Part shown: in pieces, positions 1-8,220 of the stretch
How positions within the stretch are numbered: position 1 is the stretch's first letter
Layout of the letters: the number at the start of each line of letters is the position of its first letter
Origin: UBA1450 sp964452355
GTDB lineage: Bacteria > Patescibacteriota > Microgenomatia > UBA1406 > GWC2-37-13
Length of the DNA stretch: 64,000 bases
NCBI GenBank assembly: GCA_964452355.1
Contig: CAYVKV010000002.1
Location: 62,001 to 126,000, forward strand
Reading direction: 5' to 3'
The notes under the pieces: model-generated
The model's database searches: none
The model's input: the letters and a program-made list of their open reading frames with translations, nothing else
Told to the model about the DNA's origin: nothing
Made by a program: the position numbers and the translations under genes

Positions 1-1
1 T

Positions 2-583
2 CAGTTACTCCAGCAGCTTAAAGATAAAAAGCTTCAAATAATTATCTGTCCTCCCTTTCCATTCCTCATGACGGTAAATGAAGAATTAAATGACCTTCCA
101 AACGTTCTTTCTGGAGCACAAGCCGTATCCTCAAAGGAAGAGGGAAAGTATACGGGAGAAGTCACGGCAAATGCATTATCGACCATTACAAAGTATGCTC
201 TTGTTGGACATAGCGAACGCCGTCAACATTTTCATGAATCAGACAACGAAGTACAAGAACAGCTACGCTTATCAAAGAAAGCGCTCATTGAACCGATTCT
301 CTGTGTGAGAGGAACTCATGACATTGTGCATCCTGAGGCACAGCTTGTTGCATATGAACCATCTGATGCAATTGGCACAGGAAACAACGCAAAGGTAAGC
401 GATGTACTCAAAATGAAGGCTGATCTCAATCTTCTCCCCCCTGTACAGTTTCTGTATGGAGCAAGTGTAGACTTGCCAAATATGAAGGGTTATTTAGAAA
501 CCGGAGAAATAGCTGGACTTCTGGTGGGAACCGCTTCACTTGATGCGCGTAGATTCTATCAAATAGCTACCTACATGATATAA
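2..583 (+). CDS. tpiA: triosephosphate isomerase, 5'-truncated by window edge
   Basis: Interconverts dihydroxyacetone phosphate and glyceraldehyde 3-phosphate in glycolysis. The reading frame is open from base 2, so the gene begins outside the window; 193 residues are visible against about 250 in the family. The segment IIICPPFPFL precedes the first in-frame ATG at 68, so that ATG is internal. Seen: GHSERR (catalytic His-Ser-Glu, near base 206), the active-site glutamate in AYEPSDAIGTG, and the phosphate-binding GLLVGTASL near the C-terminus. The usual AYEPVWAIGTG loop has SD instead of VW, a variation just beside the catalytic Glu. It converges on the surface-protein gene that follows. Confidence 0.93.
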   Translation, partial: QLLQQLKDKKLQIIICPPFPFLMTVNEELNDLPNVLSGAQAVSSKEEGKYTGEVTANALSTITKYALVGHSERRQHFHESDNEVQEQLRLSKKALIEPILCVRGTHDIVHPEAQLVAYEPSDAIGTGNNAKVSDVLKMKADLNLLPPVQFLYGASVDLPNMKGYLETGEIAGLLVGTASLDARRFYQIATYMI

Positions 584-605
584 AAATCAAAAAACCACTG
601 GATAT

Positions 606-1053
606 CTACAACATCAGTGCNNNNNNNNNNCAGTGCAAGTAGTATCAATATTGCCCCACTAATAACTGCAGGATTAATAAACTCTGATGGACCGGCAACC
701 GGAAGCGCAACAACTGGGGTTGGTGTCACCGTCAGTCCCCCTCCTGTTTCAGGCAGCTCAACGTCTTCTGTTGGTGTCGGCGTTTGAGATGGAGTTAGCT
801 GAGGAGTCATTGTCGGATTCAAACTACCAGAGGGTGAAAGAGTTGGACTGGTACTTTTAAAGCTGACGGTAGGAGTAGGTGATGTCCCGGCAGCAACAAG
901 ATCAGGGTCGGCAAATTCATCCTCACTTGATGCACGGGTATTAAAAAGGACCAATGGATCTTGTCCATTTGAAATCATATAAGTCAGAACTCCTGCCGAA
1001 CCGATAAGAACGAGGATGACAATCACAAGAATAATCGACTTTGCATCTCGCAT
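606..1053 (-). CDS. sortase-motif-like surface protein with Ser/Thr/Pro linker
   Basis: I do not recognise a named family. From the start at 1053: a short basic N-terminus (MRDAK), a hydrophobic segment at about residues 6-27 (signal anchor or signal peptide), then about 70 residues rich in Ser, Thr and Pro with repeated TPTP/TPS motifs, then LPETGGG, a TPTPVVALPVAG stretch, and a C-terminal hydrophobic segment. The gap at 621-630 interrupts the end. If the six-base flanking repeat is collapsed, the protein ends ...ILLALML at a TAG (606-608), about 143 residues. There is no basic tail after the last membrane segment, unlike classical LPxTG substrates. No sortase lies in the window. Start supported by TACAAT eight bases upstream. 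Confidence 0.7.
621..630. other. assembly gap (10 Ns), probably an uncollapsed overlap
   Basis: Ten Ns are flanked on both sides by the same six bases, CAGTGC (615-620 and 631-636). A fixed 10-N spacer together with identical flanks suggests scaffolded contig ends that really overlap. Collapsing the repeat gives the minus-strand gene a natural stop directly after its last membrane segment. Confidence 0.75.
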
Positions 1054-1061
1054 ATAGATTT

Positions 1062-1067
1062 ATTGTA
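1062..1067 (-). promoter_or_regulatory. -10 box (TACAAT) of the surface-protein gene
   Basis: Minus-strand TACAAT ends eight bases before the ATG at 1053, predicting a leaderless or nearly leaderless transcript. No clear -35. Confidence 0.45.
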
Positions 1068-1074
1068 GCAAATA

Positions 1075-2112
1075 CTATTTTAAAAACGCAATCATCAATC
1101 CAAAAAGAGCAAATATAATGGAGAAAATCCAAAACCTCATAACAATTTTTGGCTCTTCCCAACCCTTGTACTGCAAGAGTAAATGAAATGGAGCAACAGC
1201 AAAAAACTTTTTACCCATATACTTTTTACTCATAAGCTGTATCAAAGAAGTTGCAATCTCAATAACAAATATTCCGCCAATAATGGGAAGTGCAAAAGCT
1301 TTGCCAAGAATAAGTCCAATCACCGCAAATGCCGCTCCAAAGGATAATGCTCCGGTATCTCCAAGGAAAATTCTTGCAGGGTAAATATTAAAATATAAGA
1401 ATGCAATCATTCCCCCGATCCAAACGGCGATAAATATTGATAACGGAACATCAATAATACTTCGTGCAACGGTCCAAAAACTAATAAGCGCAATAAGAAG
1501 AACTCCACTTGCAAGACCATCCAGTCCATCGGTGATATTTACGGCATTTGCAAATGCGACTATCACAAATGTTGCAAAGACAATATAAAAATAGGAAAGA
1601 TCGAATACTCCAAAAAATGGAACATAAACAATACTTATTTGAAGCCCAAAGTAAAGTGACGAAGATATGATCACGGCAAGTATAATTTCAAAAATCAACT
1701 TTACTCGGAGGCTCAGACCAAAAAATTGTTTCTTTTTCCAGATAAATATCTTATTTAGATCATCAAAAACACCCAAAAGTCCATAACTTAAAAAACTGAA
1801 GAGAATAATGATGAGCTCTAAAATTATTGAAGGATAATTGGTGTTGGTATGGATTTCAAAAAATTTAAATCCTCCAACAAAAAATAACGTAAGAAATGAA
1901 GATACTAACAAAACCAATATTCCCCCGCCTACTGGAATTCCCGACTTATGTTTATGATACGAATCATATATTGGAGTAGGTTTATTGAAAGCGTCAAGCG
2001 TCTTTTGATCTGCCCGTTGAAATTTCTTTTTATACAGAAAATTGATAAACGGCACGATCAATACAAAATGGATTATCAGTGATATAAGTGTTATGTAAAA
2101 ATAAAGCGCCAT
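1075..2112 (-). CDS. mraY: phospho-N-acetylmuramoyl-pentapeptide transferase
   Basis: Integral membrane enzyme that moves phospho-MurNAc-pentapeptide from UDP to undecaprenyl phosphate, making lipid I. 345 residues, near the family norm, with about ten hydrophobic segments. Seen: the catalytic DD at residues 117-118 (GVFDDLNK), NAVNITDGLDGLASG near 189-203, and FLGDTGALSFG with Asp252. The final conserved HHH motif is altered: APFHLLLQYKGW keeps only the first His (about 310). It follows dgkA by 11 bases on the same strand, so it is probably cotranscribed with yvcK and dgkA. Because the three Asp residues are intact I expect an active enzyme. Confidence 0.93.
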   Translation of the reverse strand: MALYFYITLISLIIHFVLIVPFINFLYKKKFQRADQKTLDAFNKPTPIYDSYHKHKSGIPVGGGILVLLVSSFLTLFFVGGFKFFEIHTNTNYPSIILELIIILFSFLSYGLLGVFDDLNKIFIWKKKQFFGLSLRVKLIFEIILAVIISSSLYFGLQISIVYVPFFGVFDLSYFYIVFATFVIVAFANAVNITDGLDGLASGVLLIALISFWTVARSIIDVPLSIFIAVWIGGMIAFLYFNIYPARIFLGDTGALSFGAAFAVIGLILGKAFALPIIGGIFVIEIATSLIQLMSKKYMGKKFFAVAPFHLLLQYKGWEEPKIVMRFWIFSIIFALFGLMIAFLK

Positions 2113-2123
2113 AAAATAGTTTC

Positions 2124-2486
2124 TTAGAAAAAAAGATCCATCAATTTCGGAATAAAAATGATGCCCGCTACAATCATTGCTCCAATAGAATATAACAGCA
2201 TTGCTGATGCTGAAACGTCTTTAGAAATTTTGATATGCTCGTTATAATTTAAATCAATCGCGTCACCCATTTTTTCAATGGACGTATTGATCGTTTCAAT
2301 AATGAGACCCATTAATGCGGTGATGAGTATCGCCATCCATTCTGCATAAGATATTTCAAGAAACCAAGCAACGACTACTGAAATCAAAATAAGAGAAAAA
2401 TGTATTTTGTAGTTTGGCTGAGTTCTGAAAGCCCAGAGCATTCCATCAATCGCGTGGCCAATTGCATCTGCGTGTCGTTTGATCAT
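2124..2486 (-). CDS. dgkA: DgkA-family lipid kinase (diacylglycerol or undecaprenol kinase)
   Basis: Small membrane kinase, 120 residues, with three hydrophobic segments and the family signature IIETINTSIEKMGDAIDL (Glu, Asn, Glu and Asp at the usual places). In Gram-positive bacteria this family phosphorylates undecaprenol and so feeds the carrier used by MraY; its position between yvcK and mraY makes that role more likely here than diacylglycerol recycling (inference). The ATG overlaps the end of yvcK by four bases, indicating translational coupling. The C-terminus carries two hydrophobic segments, ASAMLLYSIGAMIVAGIIF being the second. Confidence 0.88.
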   Translation of the reverse strand: MIKRHADAIGHAIDGMLWAFRTQPNYKIHFSLILISVVVAWFLEISYAEWMAILITALMGLIIETINTSIEKMGDAIDLNYNEHIKISKDVSASAMLLYSIGAMIVAGIIFIPKLMDLFF

Positions 2487-3457
2487 TGGTTCATTATTTG
2501 TATTAATAAGGGGGTAAGCTTTTCGATATCATGTCGTAAAATACTCCGAGTGAGCGTATCAGAAGAATTCTTCTGAATATGCGAACGATTGATAACATCT
2601 TCTTTCAGTATAGTACCTTTGAAGCCGTTTGTATGGAGATTGTTTTCTACTGGCATCTCATCATATGACTGATACCACTTAAGAATTTCATCGGGAATTT
2701 TTCCCTCATGGGTCACCACATAATCAGGAGCTCGACCCGTGTATTTTTTTAGATCCTCGATAAAATCAAGTGCTTTATAATCACTTGTTTGACCTGCTTT
2801 TGTCATTAAATTAAGATTATAAATAATTTTAGCTTTCGAGTTTGTAATGTACTTCTTTATGTCATTTACCAGAAGAACGGGAATAATACTTGTATAGAGA
2901 TCGCCCGGACCAATAATAATAAAGTCTGAATCAAGAATTCTATTTACCGCCTTTTGATTCACTTTCACTTTCGGCTCAAGATATGCATTCACGATCCGGG
3001 ATCGTTCAGGATTATCTTCGTCAATATTTCCCTCGCCTTTAATCACTGTGCCATTCTCATATTCGACACATAAATGTGTTTTTTCAAACGTGACAGGAAA
3101 GACTAAACCCTTTGTTTTCAACACATAACTGACTGTATCAATCACGGTGTCATAGTCATCACAGACTTTTTCTAGTGCTGATAAAAATATATTGCCAAAA
3201 TTATGTCCGGCAAGATCTCCTTTTTCAAAGCGATATAAAAATAGTTTCCTCCAAAGTTCTGGTGCGTCAGAGAGAGCAACTAAGCATTGGCGAAGATCCC
3301 CGGGAGGAAGAACACCAAGTTGGTCTCGAAGTCTACCCGTCGATCCGCCTGAGTCCATCATGGTCACAATTGCGGCTAGATCAAAATTATGTTTTTTTAA
3401 TCCGGAGAGAACAACAAAAGTACCTGTCCCACCACCGATTACTGTTATTTTTTTCAT
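2483..3457 (-). CDS. yvcK: YvcK/CofD-like protein
   Basis: 324 residues of the YvcK family, which in Bacillus is required for growth on gluconeogenic carbon sources and for correct cell-wall synthesis, and binds UDP-sugars. Seen: N-terminal nucleotide-binding GGGTGTFVVLSGLKKH, MDSGGSTGRLRDQLGVLPPG, DLRQCLVALS, and the later IIIGPGDLYTSIIPVLLV loop. First gene of the yvcK-dgkA-mraY operon. TACAAT on the minus strand (3477-3482) is 19 bases upstream of the ATG and is a weak promoter candidate. The linkage with mraY fits the wall-related role of the family. Confidence 0.93.
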   Translation of the reverse strand: MKKITVIGGGTGTFVVLSGLKKHNFDLAAIVTMMDSGGSTGRLRDQLGVLPPGDLRQCLVALSDAPELWRKLFLYRFEKGDLAGHNFGNIFLSALEKVCDDYDTVIDTVSYVLKTKGLVFPVTFEKTHLCVEYENGTVIKGEGNIDEDNPERSRIVNAYLEPKVKVNQKAVNRILDSDFIIIGPGDLYTSIIPVLLVNDIKKYITNSKAKIIYNLNLMTKAGQTSDYKALDFIEDLKKYTGRAPDYVVTHEGKIPDEILKWYQSYDEMPVENNLHTNGFKGTILKEDVINRSHIQKNSSDTLTRSILRHDIEKLTPLLIQIMNQ

Positions 3458-3550
3458 AAAATAGGTAAGTAATACTATTGTACACCACTTGAGTTTAAGG
3501 ATTGTACTGGAATGTGCGCAAAAAAGAAAGTACTTGTTGTTCTATTCCTG

Positions 3551-3597
3551 TATAATAAATGGTAGATCTATCGATATTGTTAATTATATATAACAAT
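3551..3597 (+). promoter_or_regulatory. promoter -10 box and inverted repeat in the leader of the GlmU-like gene
   Basis: TATAAT at 3551-3556, then a perfect seven-base inverted repeat ATTGTTA (3576-3582) / TAACAAT (3591-3597) with an eight-base AT-rich spacer, ending one base before the ATG at 3599. It could be an operator or a weak hairpin that would hide the start region. No good -35. Confidence 0.45.
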
Positions 3598-3598
3598 T

Positions 3599-4819
3599 AT
3601 GAAGCCTCTTGTCGTGATTTTAGCCGGAGGAGTTGGCAAATCGTTTGTACCACTTTCCATTAATAAAACCCTCATTCCCATTTTTGGAAAACCCATGCTT
3701 CAACATGTGATTGAAATGGCTGAGTTTTCAGGATTTCAGGAAGCACTGATCATTACCAACTCTGAGAATGAAGCATGGCTTTCATCATATCAACCTTTTA
3801 ACATCACGCTTCGTACCCGAAAAGTGAATCCAACAGGTATGGGTGATGCCCTCCTGCAAGCTGAGGGTGATATTGGCAATCAGCCAATTGTTGTTATGAA
3901 TGCGGCAGATATGATTGAACCCATTTTTTTCAAATCGATGATGAGACAAACCAGTGATTCATACTCGTATATAACCGGTTTAAAAGTTGATCAATATTTT
4001 CCCGGAGGATATATCAAAATGGAAGGAACAAGAGCAGTTGATATTCTTGAAAAACCAGGAATTGGAAAACAGCCAAGCGACTTATTGAATCTTGTGTTTC
4101 ACTACTTTTCTGAGCCTCAGGACTTTTTATCCATTCTAAAAAAAACTCCCACTTCTGATCAACAATATGAAATTGCCTTAAGTAATCTTATGAAGCAGCG
4201 CCATGTGGATGTATTGAAATACCCGGGTCGTTGGCAAAAACTCAAATATGCTCATCATGTCTTGGACATGATGCAGATGATTCTTGATACGAAAGACTCA
4301 AATCACCGGGCACGAACTGCATACATATCGCCACATGCCGTATTAGAGGGAAATGTTTTTGTAGATGAAGACGCACATATCGATGCCTATGCCGTGATCA
4401 AGGGCCCTGCATATATTGGAAAGGGTGCAAAAATCGGCAATCACGTACTGGTTCGCCAATCTTCCATTGAGGCGGGGTCTATTGTCGGATTTGGTTCTGA
4501 GGTTGCACGAAGCTACATCGGCCCAAACTGCATGCTTCATCATAATTTTGTCGGTGACTCAGTACTAGAAAGTGACATCAATCCCAGCTGGGGCACAACA
4601 TTTGCAAATTGGCGTTTAGACAACGACAATATCAAACTCAAACACCTCGATGAAGTGATTGATTCTGGAAAGAAAAAGCTGGGAGCAATTGTTGCAAAGG
4701 GCGTGTTTCTCGGAGTGAACTGCTCAATTATGCCCGGAACAACCATCGGACGCGATGCAAAAATATTTCCAAACAAAGTGGTAAAAGGTACCATTGGAGA
4801 AGGTGAAATAATCAAATAA
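3599..4819 (+). CDS. archaeal-GlmU-like sugar-1-phosphate nucleotidyltransferase/acetyltransferase
   Basis: 406 residues in two parts. Residues 1 to about 225 form a nucleotidyltransferase fold beginning VVILAGGVGKSFVPLSINK; residues about 240-400 form a left-handed beta-helix with hexapeptide repeats (AYISPHAVLEGNVFV, AHIDAYAVIKGPAYI). The late segment with HHNFVGDSVL, TTFANWRLDND, KLGAIV and SIMPGTTIG resembles the dual-function archaeal enzymes that make UDP-GlcNAc or dTDP-sugars. The usual GTR(L/M) nucleotide loop reads GKSF, so the normally essential Arg is missing; KTLIPIFGKPM keeps the Lys. The nucleotidyltransferase step may therefore be altered. Likely supplies UDP-GlcNAc for peptidoglycan, but substrate is not proven. 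Confidence 0.8.
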   Translation: MKPLVVILAGGVGKSFVPLSINKTLIPIFGKPMLQHVIEMAEFSGFQEALIITNSENEAWLSSYQPFNITLRTRKVNPTGMGDALLQAEGDIGNQPIVVMNAADMIEPIFFKSMMRQTSDSYSYITGLKVDQYFPGGYIKMEGTRAVDILEKPGIGKQPSDLLNLVFHYFSEPQDFLSILKKTPTSDQQYEIALSNLMKQRHVDVLKYPGRWQKLKYAHHVLDMMQMILDTKDSNHRARTAYISPHAVLEGNVFVDEDAHIDAYAVIKGPAYIGKGAKIGNHVLVRQSSIEAGSIVGFGSEVARSYIGPNCMLHHNFVGDSVLESDINPSWGTTFANWRLDNDNIKLKHLDEVIDSGKKKLGAIVAKGVFLGVNCSIMPGTTIGRDAKIFPNKVVKGTIGEGEIIK

Positions 4820-4825
4820 ATGACG

Positions 4826-6835
4826 TTACAGCAGTGGTGAATCAAAGGAAATATCAACAGAGTAGTTTCTTTCATTCTGCGACTCAATCTTTTCTTGAAG
4901 TTTGTAATAGCGCTCTTGCATTTTAAGAAGATTCTCTATACGAACTTCTGACTGTAATCGCATATATGCATTTTTCTCTGCCTTATTGAAGAGATACAAA
5001 CGATCAAGTTTTGAATACGAGCTTACTTCATCAACAATCGTTTTTTGATACCAGTTGGGGTGATTTTTGTCATAATAAACCGCTTGCGACTCATACAGAG
5101 AATGGAGGTAAGGTGATGAGAATTGATCAAAAGTTGGAAGATCTTGGTTCCACATTGAAATGCGAATATCTGCAACATCCATACTGTCTATTCGCTCTTT
5201 TGTTCTATAGTATTTTTCTAATTCGTCAAGTAGCGCTATAGACCTCCTACTATCTTTTGCTCTGCTTTCTATCCATGACTGATCATTTGGGGTAGATTTA
5301 AAGATAGCCAATTCATCAATTTCTTTTTGGAGTTGTTTTTTTTGAAAATGGTACACAGAGTAAAAGTAATCTTTGAACTCATCTTGGGTAGCTTGGCGGA
5401 TTGATAATTCTTGATAGTTGAGTGAGAGTTTTCTCAGTATATAGTTTGTGTAGGCAATCTCTTTCCGCGCTGTTTCATCAAGCACCCCTTCTTGATTTTC
5501 GTATTTCTTCAACACGGTATCTACATAGATAAATGATTTAATCCATCCGTCAACACCATCAGGTGACATACGGGATAAATATACATAATCAACATGTTTG
5601 TTTACCGTTGGAGGATCTTGCACTGCAATAAATTTTTCCGCATTCCAAAATCCAATGCTGACAAATAGAAGAAGAATAAATACTCCTTCAAAATAGGCAA
5701 TTTTGGATTTTTGAGAAAAATGTCGAATGAGCAATGTAATAGTCATAAAAGACAGTAAGATCAAGAACACGGTTCCATACACTCTGATGAGGGTAAGTCC
5801 ATGGTAAAGTTGATAAAGATATACTCTTCTGAAAATAGAAACTAAGATAATCATAAATTCACCGAGCACTATGAGCTGAAGAACTGTTAGGAACTTTGGC
5901 TTAAATTGAGTATTTCTGAGCGCAGAAAGCCCAAACCAAAGGAGAATATAAATGAAAAAACTTACTCGGATGAGTTCAAGAAAGCCGCGCGTGACATACT
6001 CTGCATATGTTGCAACGCCATACTGAGAAAGTTGCGTTTCAGCCGAGACCGCTACAAAAATATACTTCCATTGAACAAGAATAAAACTCGCCATAACAAG
6101 CGCAACTCCTGCCATAACGATGGTCATTTCTCGTGAAATATGAAGCCGTGTCAATATATTACCGGGAGAAAAATATATGTGCCGTATATCAGGAAGAATC
6201 AAAGGAATTGCTAAAATAACAACAAAAATGGTCAGAAAAATTCGCCACGGAATCTGACGAATAAACTCTGGAGAAAAAACTTTTTGGACATACGAATAAT
6301 AAACCGGATCTGCCGAAGCAAAAAATCCTATGAGAATTGTCAGAATCGGTATCGAAATAATAATCCCAAAGACAACAGAGATAATTTTCGAATGCTTTGA
6401 ACGATTTGAAAGTGCCTGAGTGATATTCCCAAATAAACTCATGAAAATCTTTGGAGTAAGCATCATAAAGATCATGCGGATATACGTAAACAAAGAGAAA
6501 AGCGGAGTAAAAAGAACCTCGGTAATATTGGAAAAGTATCCCTTTTCACGAATGCCGACGTACCAGGTATTTAATACAGATGCAATAATAAATACCGCTC
6601 CTAATCCAAGAACGACCGTCGTTGACCTCAACAGAATAATAAGAGTTGCACACAAAAATAGCGCAACGAGAATCCACACACTTCTATGGATTTTTTTGGC
6701 AGTTACAAGTATGAAGGTGAGAAACAAAGCTTCAAAGAGCGCAAATGACACAAGCGTAAACGCTCGGTAGAAAAATAGATTTGCTCCAAGCCCAAACAAT
6801 GAAAGAGCAATAAATATTCGAGTAAATCTTTGCAT
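4826..6835 (-). CDS. large membrane protein, DUF4153/DUF4173-like
   Basis: 669 residues. The first 420 or so contain about eleven to thirteen hydrophobic segments; the pattern YQLYHGLTLIRVYGTVFLI resembles the tyrosine/arginine-rich core of DUF4173. The remaining 245 residues are hydrophilic and rich in Lys, Glu and Tyr, predicted largely helical with coiled-coil character (for example KKQLQKEIDELAIF and LKMQERYYKLQEKIE). Function unknown. It ends six bases from the convergent GlmU-like gene and starts 50 bases from the end of murA with its own -10 box (TAAGAT, six bases before the ATG), so it need not be part of the mur operon. Confidence 0.72.
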   Translation of the reverse strand: MQRFTRIFIALSLFGLGANLFFYRAFTLVSFALFEALFLTFILVTAKKIHRSVWILVALFLCATLIILLRSTTVVLGLGAVFIIASVLNTWYVGIREKGYFSNITEVLFTPLFSLFTYIRMIFMMLTPKIFMSLFGNITQALSNRSKHSKIISVVFGIIISIPILTILIGFFASADPVYYSYVQKVFSPEFIRQIPWRIFLTIFVVILAIPLILPDIRHIYFSPGNILTRLHISREMTIVMAGVALVMASFILVQWKYIFVAVSAETQLSQYGVATYAEYVTRGFLELIRVSFFIYILLWFGLSALRNTQFKPKFLTVLQLIVLGEFMIILVSIFRRVYLYQLYHGLTLIRVYGTVFLILLSFMTITLLIRHFSQKSKIAYFEGVFILLLFVSIGFWNAEKFIAVQDPPTVNKHVDYVYLSRMSPDGVDGWIKSFIYVDTVLKKYENQEGVLDETARKEIAYTNYILRKLSLNYQELSIRQATQDEFKDYFYSVYHFQKKQLQKEIDELAIFKSTPNDQSWIESRAKDSRRSIALLDELEKYYRTKERIDSMDVADIRISMWNQDLPTFDQFSSPYLHSLYESQAVYYDKNHPNWYQKTIVDEVSSYSKLDRLYLFNKAEKNAYMRLQSEVRIENLLKMQERYYKLQEKIESQNERNYSVDISFDSPLL

Positions 6836-6841
6836 AGTATG

Positions 6842-6847
6842 ATCTTA
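6842..6847 (-). promoter_or_regulatory. -10 box (TAAGAT) of the DUF4173-like gene
   Basis: Six bases separate the hexamer from the ATG at 6835, predicting a leaderless mRNA. No -35 recognised. Confidence 0.4.
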
Positions 6848-6885
6848 TCAGAAAACTGGATTTTAGTTATGGAAAATCGATAATG

Positions 6886-8205
6886 TTATATTCTCCGTAT
6901 TTCTCCTCCGATGCCCTGGATTTTCTCCATGAAGTTTTCATAGCCACGATCTATGTGACTTACTCCTTTGACGTATGATTCTTTGTCGGCAATGAGTGCA
7001 GCAATTGCAAGTGTCGCGCCTGCTCTCAAGTCTGAAACATTTACTACTCCACCATGTATATTTTGTGGGCCACTAATTTCAATCGTCTGTTGATATGATT
7101 TTGACGGGTTGTAATTGAAATGATAATGCTCTGATGGTTCCTCTACTGGATAATCAATATATTCAATATGGGATCCCAGTTTTCGAAGCTCTTCGACATA
7201 GCTAAATCGATTCTCAAATATTCGTTCGTGAATGATTGATTTGCCTTCAGCTTGAGTCATCAGGATCGCCATTAGTGGCTGCCAATCAGTGAGAAATCCT
7301 GGATATGGCGCCGTCTCTATTTTCATCGCACTCATAGGTTTATAGTAGAAACGCCAAACGCCTTCGGCCTTTCTCTCGACTCCTGCACCCGCATTTTTTA
7401 TTGTCTCAACAAATGATTGGATATAATGATCTGCGATATGTGAAATGGTGACGTCTCCGCAAGTTGCAATTCCTGCTACTGCATAGGTTATTGCCTCAAT
7501 TCTGTCCGAAGATATTGTAAAAGGTTTCTTTTGCTCCAATCGTGCGACTCCTATGACTTGGATATCATTCCCTCTTCTTTCAATCCGTGCCCCCCCTTCG
7601 TTGAGAAACGCAATCAGATCGTCAATCTCAGGTTCAAGCGCAACATTGGAAAGTCGTATCGTCCCCTCTCCAAAAATTGACATCATAATCATGAGCTCCG
7701 TCCCGGTGTGAGAAGGTTTGGGAAATGAGTACTCACCAGCGGGTTTTTTGTCTAAATTCGAATCATAATATCCCGTAGTTGAATCATAAATCACCCCAAC
7801 TCCAAGCCCCTTCAACCCATCAATGACGCGATCAATTGAACGCGCGCCAAGGCGACATCCACCAGGATTGGGAATGATAGCTCTCTGGAATTTATACAGC
7901 AAAGGGGCAAATAAAAGAAATGAAGCGCGAATTTTTGATGCATGCAGCAAATCGACTTTATTTGATCGAAGAGTAGTGGGGTCAATCATAACGGTGTTTT
8001 TTTCAAAGATCACTCTCGCCCCCAAGAATTGAATCAGATGAATGAGTTCGTCAATATCTGCGATGCGAGGAATATTGTGAAGAACAACAGGCGAATCAAA
8101 TAGGAGCGCAGCAATAAGCACTTTGAGCGCAACATTTTTTGCTCCCGATAACTCAACTGTTCCCTGTAGTGGCCTCCCACCTTGAATGACGTATGTATCT
8201 TCCAT
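6886..8205 (-). CDS. murA: UDP-N-acetylglucosamine 1-carboxyvinyltransferase
   Basis: First committed step of peptidoglycan synthesis: transfers enolpyruvate from PEP to UDP-GlcNAc in the cytoplasm. 439 residues, slightly longer than the common 420. Seen: SGAKNVALK with catalytic Lys23-Asn24, PGGCRLGARSID with the PEP-attacking Cys117 (a fosfomycin-sensitive type), PYPGFLTDWQP with the catalytic Asp, and VSDLRAGATL with the conserved Arg. The usual Pro after SGAKNAAL is Lys here. An extra segment around residues 345-372 (HIEYIDYPVEEPSEHYHF) explains the added length. Last gene of murC-murB-murA; 15 bases follow murB. Confidence 0.96.
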   Translation of the reverse strand: MEDTYVIQGGRPLQGTVELSGAKNVALKVLIAALLFDSPVVLHNIPRIADIDELIHLIQFLGARVIFEKNTVMIDPTTLRSNKVDLLHASKIRASFLLFAPLLYKFQRAIIPNPGGCRLGARSIDRVIDGLKGLGVGVIYDSTTGYYDSNLDKKPAGEYSFPKPSHTGTELMIMMSIFGEGTIRLSNVALEPEIDDLIAFLNEGGARIERRGNDIQVIGVARLEQKKPFTISSDRIEAITYAVAGIATCGDVTISHIADHYIQSFVETIKNAGAGVERKAEGVWRFYYKPMSAMKIETAPYPGFLTDWQPLMAILMTQAEGKSIIHERIFENRFSYVEELRKLGSHIEYIDYPVEEPSEHYHFNYNPSKSYQQTIEISGPQNIHGGVVNVSDLRAGATLAIAALIADKESYVKGVSHIDRGYENFMEKIQGIGGEIRRI

Positions 8206-8220
8206 AGCATTTTTTAATAG

